This document shows, piece by piece, positions 24,801 to 33,199 of a stretch of 43,951 nucleotides of DNA; position 1 is the first letter of the stretch, and each line of letters opens with the position of its first letter. The position numbers and the translations under genes are program-made. Origin of the DNA: UBA1443 sp964445745 (lineage in GTDB: Bacteria > Omnitrophota > Omnitrophia > Omnitrophales > Aquincolibacteriaceae); NCBI GenBank assembly GCA_964445745.1, contig CAYULU010000011.1, positions 1 to 43,951 of the forward strand, read 5' to 3'. The notes under the pieces were generated by a model, which ran no database searches, had not been told where the DNA came from, and saw only the letters and a program-made list of their open reading frames with translations.

Positions 24801-25113
24801 CCGCAAAATCAATGTCCTGTCCCCAGTTAAAAGAGGCAATAATGGTACTCCGGCCTTCGCGCGAACTTGATTCAATCCGTTTTAACCCTGCCACTGATCC
24901 GATGGACTCCTCGATCACACGTGTAATGAGAGTCTCGATTTCTTCCGGCGCCGCATTGGAATAGTCCGTGACAATCGTGACTTGAGGGAATGAAATGGGA
25001 GGGAAAAGCTCCTGGGGAAGTCTTTTAAAAGCAAGGAGACCAAGCAGGATGAGCGCGGCCGTCACCATGTAGACCGTAACTTTTTTCCTGATCGAAAATT
25101 CGGGCAAACTCAT
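21847..25113 (-). CDS. RND efflux permease (first of a tandem pair)
   Basis: The protein has 1088 residues and is a full-length AcrB/HAE1/CzcA-type pump. It shows the N-terminal F-S-I-R-K-K-V-T-V-Y-M helix, P-Q-V-T-I-V-T-D-Y-S, a first porter domain to about 350, and a TM4 motif G-M-V-I-D-T-S-I-V-V-L-E-N retaining one Asp. A second porter domain and TM8-12 follow, with G-G-V-V-V-N-N-G-I-V-L-M-E-Y. It uses proton flow to drive export through the MFP and TolC partners encoded immediately upstream. An extra stretch (about 250-290) rich in Glu and Arg sits in the first porter region and is not usual. The start at 25113 is 2 nt after the MFP stop. Two different RND subunits in one operon recall MdtBC-like heteromeric pumps (inference). 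Confidence 0.93.
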   Translation of the reverse strand: MSLPEFSIRKKVTVYMVTAALILLGLLAFKRLPQELFPPISFPQVTIVTDYSNAAPEEIETLITRVIEESIGSVAGLKRIESSSREGRSTIIASFNWGQDIDFAALAIREKVDLIKERLPKESDDPVVLKFDPLSRPILILSVTGTNIPPVRLKFLTEKILKDRLEKVEGVASVTISGGVNREILVEIDMPRLQANHLSLLEVVDSLDEANISYPAGSIKKGLYEYLIRTVGDFRSVAEIHHAVVGVDNVEKARREEASFIERDYSEGPRRTIERSREEVEQKMLEKRLVLVKDIGNAIDGLAEKTSISRYNNSENISISIQKQSNANTIQVVDRLKQELGVLREDIESRGIQSKIIYDHSVFIRRTLENLVHEAVMGGLLALATLWIFLRVLSVSFLVIISIPLSMLGVFFLMAMGNITVNIMSLGGLAISIGMVIDTSIVVLENIFRRRQLGDLPEKGAVEAANEVTWPVISSNLTTIAVFFPLIVFVPGVAGQIFKDLSWAVIFSQIFSIFIPLTLVAMLSTYINVPQKDYRPFSLTGSLDRYILSLPTEKEQNRLMGTILLAVLAMMLSIFLIVPTIDREVLPKLDQGQFSVKVDMPLGTRLDVTDQVCRTLEKKIRTIPEVEDISTSIGSEKTGRGEIKIETLRPSQALILVNLKKERKRSSAQVVSELSDMTKSLDLTAQDAKIEFMLQESEFAVAGTGFKPILVEVKGYDFPTMEKLVQRLKGKLSAIPGVMNVQDDTGKKSPETKLEINKKRAALYGVSALDISLTAKAAIEGVVATQYREGGREVDVRVRLNEADRSDIRNLGDLLLYSKILDVHVPLKEIALIERGEGPSEIKRSDQERTVTISAEISKNRRDKDVLAEVQKLLASLRIPDDIPQDFQVKLSGKAKEIKENFGGVIFAFVLAVMLVYMIMAAQFESFLQPLVIMITIPLSFAGAILAIKISGNSFNVISLLGLVLLGGVVVNNGIVLMEYINQLRAEGVEIVEAVWRATRTRTRPVLMTSTTTIMGMLPVALGIGEGGGILAPLSVTIMGGLFSSTVLTLLVLPCFYILVNRTLDRFFSYDDDLPEVDESLEGSLPQT

Positions 25114-25115
25114 CT

Positions 25116-26618
25116 TCAGAGTTCAGCTTCTTGAGTTTCAACCAGACGGACTTTCTTCGCATCCTCCAGTCTCTCAAATCCGGTAAGAACAACAACCTCT
25201 CCTTCGGTAATACCCGCATCAATCTGCGTATAATCTGTCCGCGTGTAACCGACCGTAATCGGCCGTTTTTCCACATAGCCCTCTTCTTTTTTTCGGGGAG
25301 TGGCTTCAGGCTGGGCCGCCTCAGAAGTTTTTTGCGTTTTTTTCAGGGCCATCGCCGCCAACCCGGTCAATCCACCCTGAGGAAGAGCCTCTTCAGCTTT
25401 CATAGCCACGCCCCCCAGATCGTCAAGTTTTACCACATAAACCCATTTCTCTCCCTCACCGCCCTGGACCGCGTCTGTCGGAACCACTAAAGCATCCTTT
25501 TTGGTATAAAGTAAAATCCGGACGCGAGCAAACATACCCGGCATCAGCAAACGTTCAGGATTTTCAACCCGAATCCGGGCCGTCGACGTGCGGCTCGTCC
25601 CCGAAATCTGCGGCGCCACGTTCTCGATCACGCCGTCAAAATTTTTGTCCGGATAAGCATCCACAAACACCTTCGCCCGCTGACCCACGGAAATCTTCTG
25701 GACGTCGCGCTCCACGATCCCGAACTCTGCATAAACAAATGCCGTATTAATATGGACCCCGATCAGCGTACTCTGGGAGACATTTTCTCCCTCCTGAACA
25801 TTTAACCCGCCCAACATTCCGGGAGAAGGCGCATAAAGGTTGGACTTTTCAAGCATCGCCTCGTTCGCCTTCATTTCAAGACGCTGGGTTTCAGCTTCAA
25901 ATCGTGCGGCATCCAGCTCAAGCTTCTTTTTTTCAAAAGTAGAAGCTGGTATCGCGCCCATCTTGAGAAGTTTTTCATTTTCCGCCACTTCATTCTCAAT
26001 GACCTTGGCCTGGGTTTCGGCTTTATTGAATGCCGCCTGGGCCCGTTTCAACCGGAGAAGAATATCATCCTGCCTCAACGACACCAGCAGGGCCCCCTCC
26101 TCGTACCGCTCCCCTTCCCGGTAATTGATCGAGCTGATCACGCCAGGCACCTCAAAACTCAACTTGACCTCCATGGCCCCCTTGATGGTTCCGAGCACAT
26201 TGAGAGCATCTTCATAATTAAACCGTCCGACTTTAAACCCCTTGACCGCTACAGGGGCATCCTTCAGCGCCTGCCTCTGTTGTTGCATGGTTTCCTGCAA
26301 GGAAGGCTTGGATGTCTTCTGAAAAAAACCAATAATCGCACGCGCGCCAAAAAAAACTACTAAAACGGCAACAACCAGAACCGCCACCTTCCAGAGATTA
26401 CGAAGGATCCACGGCTGTTCAAGTTCCCGGGGTCCTTTCGGCGGAGAAATCCGGATCGGCGAACCGCTAACCGGTGTTTGTTCGTTGGGATTCGGAGTGG
26501 CACTGTTCCGGCGGTTCTTCAACTGAGCCGCTATATTTTTTAATGTATCGGGATTTGATTTGGCGTTTTCCTGATCAGGCGATCTTTTACCCTGCGGGTC
26601 TTTATCGTTAGGTTCCAT
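25116..26618 (-). CDS. RND membrane-fusion (periplasmic adaptor) protein
   Basis: The 500-residue protein has a cytoplasmic N-terminal tail of about 70 polar residues, one membrane helix (V-A-V-L-V-V-A-V-L-V-V-F-F-G), then the HlyD/MFP architecture. A barrel-hairpin with biotinyl-lipoyl-like halves (V-P-G-V-I-S-S-I-N-Y-R-E-G), an alpha-hairpin (about 190-265), a beta-barrel with V-D-A-Y-P-D-K-N-F-D-G, and a membrane-proximal domain ending in E-G-E-V-V-V-L-T-G-F-E-R-L. It links the inner-membrane RND pumps to the TolC-like channel. The long N-terminal tail and the Lys/Glu-rich insert near 410-440 make it longer than typical adaptors (about 380-420). It overlaps the end of the upstream TolC gene by 11 nt. 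Confidence 0.92.
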   Translation of the reverse strand: MEPNDKDPQGKRSPDQENAKSNPDTLKNIAAQLKNRRNSATPNPNEQTPVSGSPIRISPPKGPRELEQPWILRNLWKVAVLVVAVLVVFFGARAIIGFFQKTSKPSLQETMQQQRQALKDAPVAVKGFKVGRFNYEDALNVLGTIKGAMEVKLSFEVPGVISSINYREGERYEEGALLVSLRQDDILLRLKRAQAAFNKAETQAKVIENEVAENEKLLKMGAIPASTFEKKKLELDAARFEAETQRLEMKANEAMLEKSNLYAPSPGMLGGLNVQEGENVSQSTLIGVHINTAFVYAEFGIVERDVQKISVGQRAKVFVDAYPDKNFDGVIENVAPQISGTSRTSTARIRVENPERLLMPGMFARVRILLYTKKDALVVPTDAVQGGEGEKWVYVVKLDDLGGVAMKAEEALPQGGLTGLAAMALKKTQKTSEAAQPEATPRKKEEGYVEKRPITVGYTRTDYTQIDAGITEGEVVVLTGFERLEDAKKVRLVETQEAEL

Positions 26619-28521
26619 GGCTTCCTTCCAGTTTTAGATAGTCCTGAATGCCGACGGCATGATTGAGTGCAGATTTTGCTGAATAATAATCCTTGAGAGT
26701 CCGGTGAAGATCCCCTCGTTCCCTGACAAGATCCGCCTCCGCTTGCATGTATTCGGAGATCTCAACTTCTTTCCGCTCCAGGCGGTGCTTCGCGAGATCC
26801 CGAAGCCTTTCGCGCCATTTGGCCCGTTTGGTCGTGGAGCGAACCTGGATCAGGGATTTCTGGTAATCATAAAAGGCCTGCTTGACGTCCTGAATGACCT
26901 GCTTTTCAGCTTTTTCCAGTTCCACCACCTGGTTGAGCTTGTCCACTTCAGCCTGCTTGACGTTAACGTAAGCGTCCAGTCCGTCAAGAATTCCAATACT
27001 GAGATTATTCTTTCGGATCTGGGTTCCCGCGCCCGCCAGGTATTGTGAGATCGATGGCGCCTTTCTATCCTTGTCATAGGTATAACTGACCTTGTTGCCC
27101 GCAACATTCCAGTTCAGCTCCAGCATGAGCCGCCACTCCCGCTTAGAATCCGGATCATCCTTGTAGCCGTCATAAATGTAAATATCCCGGTAGGCCTCCC
27201 CCAGCTTTCCGGCTTCCCAAGTCAAAAAGGCTTTCGGAAGGAATTCGCCCCATCGAATCCGCTCTCCAAGTCGCGTGACCTGGAGTTTGGCCGCCTCGAC
27301 TTTTAATTCTGGCCGGTTGGCGTAGGAAAGATCGATGATCTTGGGAAGCTCAGGGGCCAATTCTTCACCCAGAAGTTGGGCCACGCCTTCCCAATCTGAC
27401 AGGGTTGCCGATTCAACAGACTCGGTCGCTGGAGTTTTGTCAAGAATCCCTGACAGGTCATAGGTGCTCACCAGGTTAATGGTGTCATCCGGAGAAAGAT
27501 CCAGGAATCTCTGGATATCGAGTTTGGAAATTTCAAAATCCTGTTTCGCATTCTCCAAATCAAATTGCATCTGGGAATAAAGCGACTGGACGTTGAGCTG
27601 TTCGATTTCGGCGATCAGATTCATCCGGAATTTTTCTTCGGACATATCCGCGTATTTTTTCATTTCCGTAACGGCTGACTCATGTTCCTCCAGTGTTTGC
27701 TGGGTCCGTTGATACTCGAAATAAGCGCGGGAAAGATCAAAAATAAGGTCGGAAATAATTTTGTCATATTGTTTTTTGGCGGCCTCGAGACTGGATTTTT
27801 CCTGTAAAAAAGTGTTCCAGAGGACTCCGCCGTTAAAAATAGGCTGGCGAAGTGAAAATCTTCCGTCCTGGCCCGTAAAGGCACTGCCACTTAACACACC
27901 TTCCCGTTGATTGATGGAAACCGACGCCTCCGGAAAAAGTTTCCGGAAGGCATAAAGAATTCGGCGATGATAAAGATTAATACTCTCATACCCCGCTTTG
28001 GCCTGAGTGTGAACAGACTTTGCGCGCTGGATAAGATCCGGTAAATCCTTGGCTCCGCTCCGAAGAAATTCCTCTCTTCTTTGCACCTGAAGAGGCGTGA
28101 TCGAAGTCTTGATATACATCCGGTCAAGGTACGGCATCTGCCGCTGTCTTTCTTCCCGCATCGCTTGAACCTGGTACTCCAGAGCCTGATCCATCGCAAA
28201 TTCAATGGCCCCGTCTTTACCTCCAGAATCAGTCACTGAATTCATCGGGGTCGGGGAAGAAGTCGCGAGCGGCGTTTCCGCCTGGACCTTTTGAACACCC
28301 GAACTTTCCTCATGTTGAGGTTCACTATTTTTTTTCTTTTTGGTCACCGTAAATTCGCCCCTCGGGGCAGAGACCACCCCCGGGACAACCGATGCGTCCT
28401 GGTCAGCGACATAAGAAAGACCCGGCTGTGGCATCGTCGTCTTGTTCTGGGCATAGGCAGAGGGCAAGATCCACATGGAGCAGGAAAAAATAGTAATGTA
28501 AGTAAAAATATTATTTTTCAT
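26608..28521 (-). CDS. TolC-family outer-membrane efflux protein
   Basis: The 637-residue protein has a signal peptide ending Y-A-Q at about residue 25, a low-complexity region to about 120, then two OEP repeats rich in long helices. Features include Y-F-E-Y-Q-R-T-Q-Q-T-L-E-E-H, S-Y-A-N-R-P-E-L-K-V-E-A-A-K-L (the conserved R-P-E-L segment) and V-K-Q-A-F-Y-D-Y-Q-K-S. It forms the outer-membrane exit duct for the downstream MFP/RND pumps. The N-terminal extension makes it longer than TolC (about 490). The ATG at 28521 was chosen because it directly precedes the signal peptide; longer in-frame starts run into the XRE gene. No strong ribosome site is visible before it. Confidence 0.88.
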   Translation of the reverse strand: MKNNIFTYITIFSCSMWILPSAYAQNKTTMPQPGLSYVADQDASVVPGVVSAPRGEFTVTKKKKNSEPQHEESSGVQKVQAETPLATSSPTPMNSVTDSGGKDGAIEFAMDQALEYQVQAMREERQRQMPYLDRMYIKTSITPLQVQRREEFLRSGAKDLPDLIQRAKSVHTQAKAGYESINLYHRRILYAFRKLFPEASVSINQREGVLSGSAFTGQDGRFSLRQPIFNGGVLWNTFLQEKSSLEAAKKQYDKIISDLIFDLSRAYFEYQRTQQTLEEHESAVTEMKKYADMSEEKFRMNLIAEIEQLNVQSLYSQMQFDLENAKQDFEISKLDIQRFLDLSPDDTINLVSTYDLSGILDKTPATESVESATLSDWEGVAQLLGEELAPELPKIIDLSYANRPELKVEAAKLQVTRLGERIRWGEFLPKAFLTWEAGKLGEAYRDIYIYDGYKDDPDSKREWRLMLELNWNVAGNKVSYTYDKDRKAPSISQYLAGAGTQIRKNNLSIGILDGLDAYVNVKQAEVDKLNQVVELEKAEKQVIQDVKQAFYDYQKSLIQVRSTTKRAKWRERLRDLAKHRLERKEVEISEYMQAEADLVRERGDLHRTLKDYYSAKSALNHAVGIQDYLKLEGSHGT

Positions 28522-28670
28522 AAGGTAGTTAATGAGCAGCATTTTACCATTAACGGACACAGTTTGCATACGTGTTATTGTATCGGCCCCGCCCCTCGGA
28601 GACTTTACTTCCCTGATAATTTTCAAAGGGAACTTAGGACCCACCCAACCTATCTTCCGAGATGATCCGA

Positions 28671-29309
28671 TCAAGATAAAAGGGGCTCTCCGGAAGCAAT
28701 GCACGACGGAACCGTTACAAGCAGAAGCGCCGCAGAACGCTGGTGCAAATTTTTAAGATTAAAAACCATATCCCCTTTTGAATAAAGACTTTCTCCCTCC
28801 TTCAAAAACACTTTTTTCCCTTCCAGGATGCCTTCCACCTGGCCCACGAGGATCTGTACAAAAAAAACGCCCTTATGCCCCAGCAGGGAGTGGTCAAAAC
28901 TTCTCCCCGTTTCAAGGATCACCTTGCCGCAAAAAAATTCGCGGGAAAAAGGAGTAAACGACACCAACTGAACACCCCGGGCGATAAATTCCGTCCTCGA
29001 GACCCCTTTTTGATTTCCGATATAAAAATGTTGTTCCTGCAGAAGTTCCGCCCTTTTAAAAATTCCACTAACGGTCGTTCCCAACCCTTGGGCCAGATAT
29101 TCCAGCGTTGTGATCGAAGGGTTTTTGATTCGTCCCTTTTCAACCGCCGTCAGAGTCTTGTTATCAAGCCCTCCGGACCGCCGGCAAAGTTCTACCCCGG
29201 AAAGTCCGGCCTCTTCACGGAGCTCCCTCACGATTTTTCCGACATTGAGACCGGAGGGTTGTGTCCTGCTTTTTGCCCTGGATTGTTTCAGCTCATTTTT
29301 TTTCATCAT
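28671..29309 (-). CDS. XRE-family regulator with C-terminal cupin
   Basis: The 212-residue protein has a basic N-terminus, an XRE helix-turn-helix (about 24-82: I-V-R-E-L-R-E-E-A-G-L-S-G-V-E-L-C-R-R and L-E-Y-L-A-Q-G-L-G), and a cupin_2-like beta-barrel (about 125-205: H-K-G-V-F-F-V-Q-I-L-V-G-Q-V-E-G-I-L-E-G-K). Such HTH-cupin proteins bind a small ligand and repress or activate adjacent genes. It sits between the secreted hydrolase and the TolC/MFP/RND operon, starting 48 nt after the hydrolase stop and ending about 150 nt before TolC, so control of the pump operon is plausible. The start M-M has GGGAGG and AGGG nearby. The ligand is unknown. Confidence 0.88.
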   Translation of the reverse strand: MMKKNELKQSRAKSRTQPSGLNVGKIVRELREEAGLSGVELCRRSGGLDNKTLTAVEKGRIKNPSITTLEYLAQGLGTTVSGIFKRAELLQEQHFYIGNQKGVSRTEFIARGVQLVSFTPFSREFFCGKVILETGRSFDHSLLGHKGVFFVQILVGQVEGILEGKKVFLKEGESLYSKGDMVFNLKNLHQRSAALLLVTVPSCIASGEPLLS

Positions 29310-29357
29310 TCACCCTGGCCTCCCGCATAAGGGCGGCCCCCTTCACTCCGAAAGGCG

Positions 29358-31420
29358 TCACCCGTTTTTTTCTGACGGACTCAAGATCACTTTGCCAAGT
29401 TCAAATCTCTGATATTCTTTTTCGTTACGGAAGAACCAGACCAATTTTGCGTCTCCCTTTTTGCGGTCGATATCATGAACGGCAGGCGACAACCGGACGG
29501 TCATCCCGGGCTTCGGGAGGATCCCGAGGGCCTCCCACCGAAGAGCCCCTTCAATGATATAACCCTGGGCATCCGTATAAGAAACCGCCACCGCCTTCCC
29601 CTCCGTCATGGGCGATTCTCCCCCCTGAAACCAGGACCAACTCTCAACCTTCGCATCCCCGTCTCCGGCCCGAAATCCGAACTGATAATCACTCCGCGAA
29701 CCCCAGTAAAAACCATCACCTTCCGGGTCCACATAAAACTCCATCAAATCATCGCGCCAGATATCCTTGCCACGCCGTCTCATGATTAAATCATCGTCCG
29801 TCACCTGCGCAATAAAAAAAAGGTATCGCTCATTCCACGCTATCCGGATTTTCGCGGAAAGATCTTTCGGCCCGGCAAAGTAGCCCGATTCGACATGGTC
29901 TTCGGGACTGAGAAGAATCGCCGCCCCCGAGCTCCAGTCGCGGAGCATCGCATCCACCTGAATTCCATTTTCCAAATAAGGCGCAATATAAACCGGAGGA
30001 TCCGGCCACGGTAGTTCCTTGCTCCCGTCCCTAAACCCAACTTTGGACAACGCGTCGCGAATCCACTCATTTCGCATCATCGTTCTCCAGACAAAACCGG
30101 TCCTGTAATTTTCAATCATAAGCAACAAGGCCCCCTGGTCAATTCCAAGGATCCGGTCACTCGCCCAGTTCTGATCCCTGTTCATCGCGTCCGCAAAGCC
30201 GTAACGGCCCCACATCTGGTCACCGTACCGGTCACGGATCCGCTTCAGACATTCCACGGANNNNNNNNNNNNNNNNNNNNNNNNNNNNNNNNNNNNNNNN
30301 NNNNNNNNNNNNNNNNNNNNNNNNNNNNNNNNNNNNNNNNNNNNNNNNNNNNNNNNNNNNGGCCCCACATCTGGTCACCGTACCGGTCACGGATCCGCTT
30401 CAGACATTCCACGGACGCTTCGGGCGTAAACACAATCGAAGAACCGCAGGCCGTCGGAGCAATCGTCCCGTCGTGGATCACGCTCCATCCCGGGGGTGCC
30501 CCGTAAGCCTTATACCCCGTCGGCCCGTCGGAAGCACTCAGCCCCCAAAAACCTTCGGCATAAGTCCGGTACTTCCCCGACTGATCTTCACAAAACGCCT
30601 TGTTGGCAAGCGTCGCATGAACCGAGTTTTCAAAATAATCCGCGAACCCGTCATTTTTGTTTTTCAGATCCAGCCAGATATGCGGATACTGGTGCGTAAA
30701 AAGCGGAGGCATCTGAATCAACCGGTGATCCCGGTAACTGCCGACAGGACGTCGAATCGCTTTCCAGACTTCCGGGGACAACGGTTTCCCCGGGGCGCCG
30801 ACCGCAAGCACATACAAAAGAAGCGACTCGTCAAAATGGTCCCACCGCAGGCGGCTAAACCCGCTTTCGGGGGACCATGCGAGCGCGAAGGTCTTCCCCT
30901 GATTCGTCATCCACGGGAAATCGACTCGCTCGTAAAGACTTTGCGCCAGATCACAGAGTCCCGAATCCCCGTAATACTCCGCGGCAAAAACGGCCCCCGC
31001 AATGAAAAGCGCCGTATCAATCGGGGACAGTTCGGATTTTCCCGCACGTTTCCCGGTTTCCGGATCAAGAAAATGATAAAAAAATCCCCTCTGCTGGTCA
31101 GCGTGATTTAAGAAAAATTCAAGCGTCCTCCGGGTCAATTCGAGGGCCCTGCCCCTTTCCATCCATCCCCGCTCCACGCCCACCGGGTAAGCCGTGAGCG
31201 CAAATCCGACGGCGGCGATACTCGCGGGAGCACGGTTCGTCAGATTCCCCTGATGGGGCACGCTGTCCGGTACAAGACCGTTGTATGGATTGACCTGCTC
31301 CTCAAAATAACGAAACGACCGCGCCTGGACTTCCTCAAGAAAAGCTTCATCCTCCGCGGGAAAACCAGCCAGCGCCGCCTGCGGGAGAAACACCAGAAGA
31401 AAAAGGATTCTTAAAATCAT
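29358..31420 (-). CDS. Secreted PF10091 glycoamylase/GH144-like hydrolase with CBM9-like domain (split by an artefactual gap)
   Basis: Two apparent partial genes on either side of the N gap are one gene. A 55-bp overlap is duplicated around the gap, and removing the gap plus one copy gives an intact frame of 635 residues. A signal peptide ends A-L-A before G-F. The catalytic domain (about 20-430) shows the PF10091 signature F-W-G-L-S-A-S-D-G-P-T-G-Y-K-A-Y-G-A-P-P-G ... D-G-T-I-A-P-T-A, found in putative glucoamylases and GH144 endo-beta-1,2-glucanases. The C-terminal part (about 440-630) resembles CBM9: I-A-W-N-E-R-Y-L-F-F-I-A-Q-V-T-D and D-D-L-M-E-F-Y-V-D-P-E-G-D. The ATG at 31420 has AAGGA 8 nt upstream; a GTG at 31426 is the alternative. 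The exact substrate is undetermined. Confidence 0.88.
30206..30415. other. Duplicated 55-bp contig overlap flanking a 100-N gap
   Basis: Bases 30206-30260 and 30361-30415 are identical over 55 bp, with exactly 100 N between (30261-30360). This is the signature of two contigs ending in the same 55-mer that the scaffolder failed to merge. The coding frame is restored when one copy and the gap are removed. Confidence 0.95.
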
Positions 31421-31422
31421 GA

Positions 31423-32163
31423 TCACCGTCCTTCAAAAAAGAGCGTTTTTTTGACCAGGACCGCCAGCGAGAGGAGCGAACCGCTCAGGTTTCCTTTTTC
31501 AGCCACGGGAGGATTTCCGTATTTCCGGATTTCACAAATTTCGTCACCCGAAATGGAATCAAAAAAAACGACCACGGGAATCTCCAGACCGCGGCGCCTG
31601 AGCTCTGCGTAAAATTCCCGGCCATCCATCTCCGGCATCTTGATATCCAGGATAATGAGATCCGGCCGGTTCTCTTTCACGGCCTCAAACCCCTGAATCC
31701 CGTTTCGCGCATACCTCACCTGAAAAACCGGGGCATGACGATTTTTGAAATAATCGCCCACCATCGTCCCAATCTCCTCCTCATCATCGATCACAAGAAG
31801 AGACACCGTTTCGGGAAGCGGCAAGGTCTCGGCCCATTTTTGTCCAAATTCACTACGATCAATAAAATCAAACGAGGCGCTAAAAACCGGGTCCACCCGA
31901 AGCGCCGTCCCGTCTCTAATCACATAAGCCCGAAACGAAGGATCAGTCTGCTGTTGAACCTTGATTTTTTGAAGGAATGGCAAACTTAAAAGGGAGGGCT
32001 CCGCAAAAACCATCACAGGGCAAGATTTTGAAAAAAACGGGAGAACGGTATTTCTGTCGTGGGCGTAAACAACCTCGGAAGAACTGTCTGAGAAAAAATT
32101 TTTCAGGAAAGGAATCCAGGGCCCGCCGGTCGGCTCGAGAATCATAATCTTTTTTTTCGTCAT
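31423..32163 (-). CDS. Double-receiver response regulator (one degenerate, one complete REC)
   Basis: The protein has 246 residues. The first roughly 105 look like a receiver fold (K-K-I-M-I-L-E-P and P-V-M-V-F-A-E-P-S) but lack the phosphoacceptor Asp. The second domain (about 120-240) is a normal receiver with D-D-E-E (about 126-129) and Asp173 in I-I-L-D-I-K-M-P-E-M-D-G, although the usual final K-P is not clear. No DNA-binding or enzymatic output is seen. Its stop is directly at the start of the hydrolase gene (GTGA overlap or 2-nt gap depending on start), so they are probably co-transcribed. The ATG at 32163 is preferred to a TTG further upstream. It starts 74 nt after the last pseudopilin gene. 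Confidence 0.85.
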   Translation of the reverse strand: MTKKKIMILEPTGGPWIPFLKNFFSDSSSEVVYAHDRNTVLPFFSKSCPVMVFAEPSLLSLPFLQKIKVQQQTDPSFRAYVIRDGTALRVDPVFSASFDFIDRSEFGQKWAETLPLPETVSLLVIDDEEEIGTMVGDYFKNRHAPVFQVRYARNGIQGFEAVKENRPDLIILDIKMPEMDGREFYAELRRRGLEIPVVVFFDSISGDEICEIRKYGNPPVAEKGNLSGSLLSLAVLVKKTLFFEGR

Positions 32164-32237
32164 GTCCGGCAATGCATCCCTAAACCTTGTGAAGTACAAC
32201 TATCAGATCGTCACACCCTTCTGTATCCGGCAATCTC

Positions 32238-32654
32238 TCACTGCGGCAAATGGGGCCAATATTGCCCACCCGGCGCGTATTTATCCGTGCCATTCCATTT
32301 CCCGTCAGCCGATAAAGTTAGATTCCCAACGCCGTCTCGTATCCCAGTGACAGTTCCATTATCCGTCGAAAACGTCCAGCCAAACCTCGCATCACTCGAA
32401 CTAATACCAAGAGTGTCGGAAATACTTGATATGTTGGCAAGATTATCAGGATATGACCCATTTTCATCATGGTACTGGAGAAGCGCACGGTGAATGGCCC
32501 CCATGATCCCGATCGCTTCCGCGGCCGCCGCCTTGTCAGTTTGCCCCACAAAACGCGGCATCACAAGAGATGCCATCACACCAAGAACAACGATAACAAT
32601 TAAAATTTCCGCAAGCGTAAAACCTTTGGAAGATCCAGAACGTGTAAAATTCAT
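32238..32654 (-). CDS. Type II secretion/type IV pilus pseudopilin 4 (GspG-like)
   Basis: The 138-residue protein has the short basic prepilin leader S-G-S-S-K-G before F-T-L-A-E-I-L-I-V-I-V-V (Phe at +1, Glu at +5) and a long N-terminal helix. A small C-terminal domain follows with Y-H-D-E-N-G-S-Y-P-D-N-L, as in GspG/PilA-type pilins. The leader needs a prepilin peptidase that is not in this window. It is the last of four pseudopilin genes and lacks the P-Q-K-E-K-A-V-V-A-E-A segment shared by the other three, having V-G-Q-T-D-K-A-A-A-A-E-A instead. GGTGAGGAT precedes the ATG. Confidence 0.92.
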   Translation of the reverse strand: MNFTRSGSSKGFTLAEILIVIVVLGVMASLVMPRFVGQTDKAAAAEAIGIMGAIHRALLQYHDENGSYPDNLANISSISDTLGISSSDARFGWTFSTDNGTVTGIRDGVGNLTLSADGKWNGTDKYAPGGQYWPHLPQ

Positions 32655-32680
32655 ATCCTCACCTCTTTATTTTAAACCAA

Positions 32681-33121
32681 TCAATTTTTGGGATGGAAAG
32701 GGTGACTCCCATCCCACGAGCCGTTAGCTACATACAGGATAACGGTCTTGCCTATATAATTGGAATCCGTACCAGTTGTATTAAGTCGAGTTGCCGTAAT
32801 AGTCGCCGTCGATGCGTCAGCGTTAGTTACTGTATAATTAAATTTGCGAGTGCCAATACCATTGGGGTTATCAATTCCAATCACATCCCAGGTACCATCA
32901 GAGCTAAGATTCTTATAACCTGAATGCTCCAATCGGTAAGCAAGCTCACCCTGCCGGATCGCGCCGATCATGTTAACAGCTTCGGCCACAACCGCTTTTT
33001 CTTTTTGGGGGAAAAACCGGGGAATCGCGATAGATCCTAATACGCCAATAATAACAATCACCATCAAAAGCTCCGCGAGCGTAAAACCCGCGTTTTTCTT
33101 CCTGAGCCGCTCCATCTTCAT
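32681..33121 (-). CDS. Type II secretion/type IV pilus pseudopilin 3
   Basis: The 146-residue protein has leader K-K-N-A-G before F-T-L-A-E-L-L-M-V-I-V-I, then F-F-P-Q-K-E-K-A-V-V-A-E-A-V and a small beta-rich C-terminal domain with W-D-V-I-G-I-D-N-P and an ending in H-P-K-N. It resembles pseudopilin 2 along its whole length, including the W-x-x-I-G-I-D-N-P motif and the P-K-N tail, so the two probably arose by duplication. AGGAGGGG lies upstream of the ATG at 33121. It lies 26 nt before pseudopilin 4. Confidence 0.93.
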   Translation of the reverse strand: MKMERLRKKNAGFTLAELLMVIVIIGVLGSIAIPRFFPQKEKAVVAEAVNMIGAIRQGELAYRLEHSGYKNLSSDGTWDVIGIDNPNGIGTRKFNYTVTNADASTATITATRLNTTGTDSNYIGKTVILYVANGSWDGSHPFHPKN

Positions 33122-33199
33122 CGTCGTCCCCTCCTTTTAAAACACCTGCTTTTGCCTTTCAATCTGAGTTCTTGAATTTTCCGACACTCACACCGTTAT

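Noticed and set aside
28522..28704. N-terminal extension of the TolC-like protein
   Set aside because: It would overlap the XRE-cupin gene and place 60 non-conserved residues before a clear signal peptide.
30206..30415. 55-bp direct repeat as an attachment site or transposon target
   Set aside because: Exact 55-bp identity on both sides of exactly 100 N, with restored frame on merging, indicates a contig overlap rather than biology.
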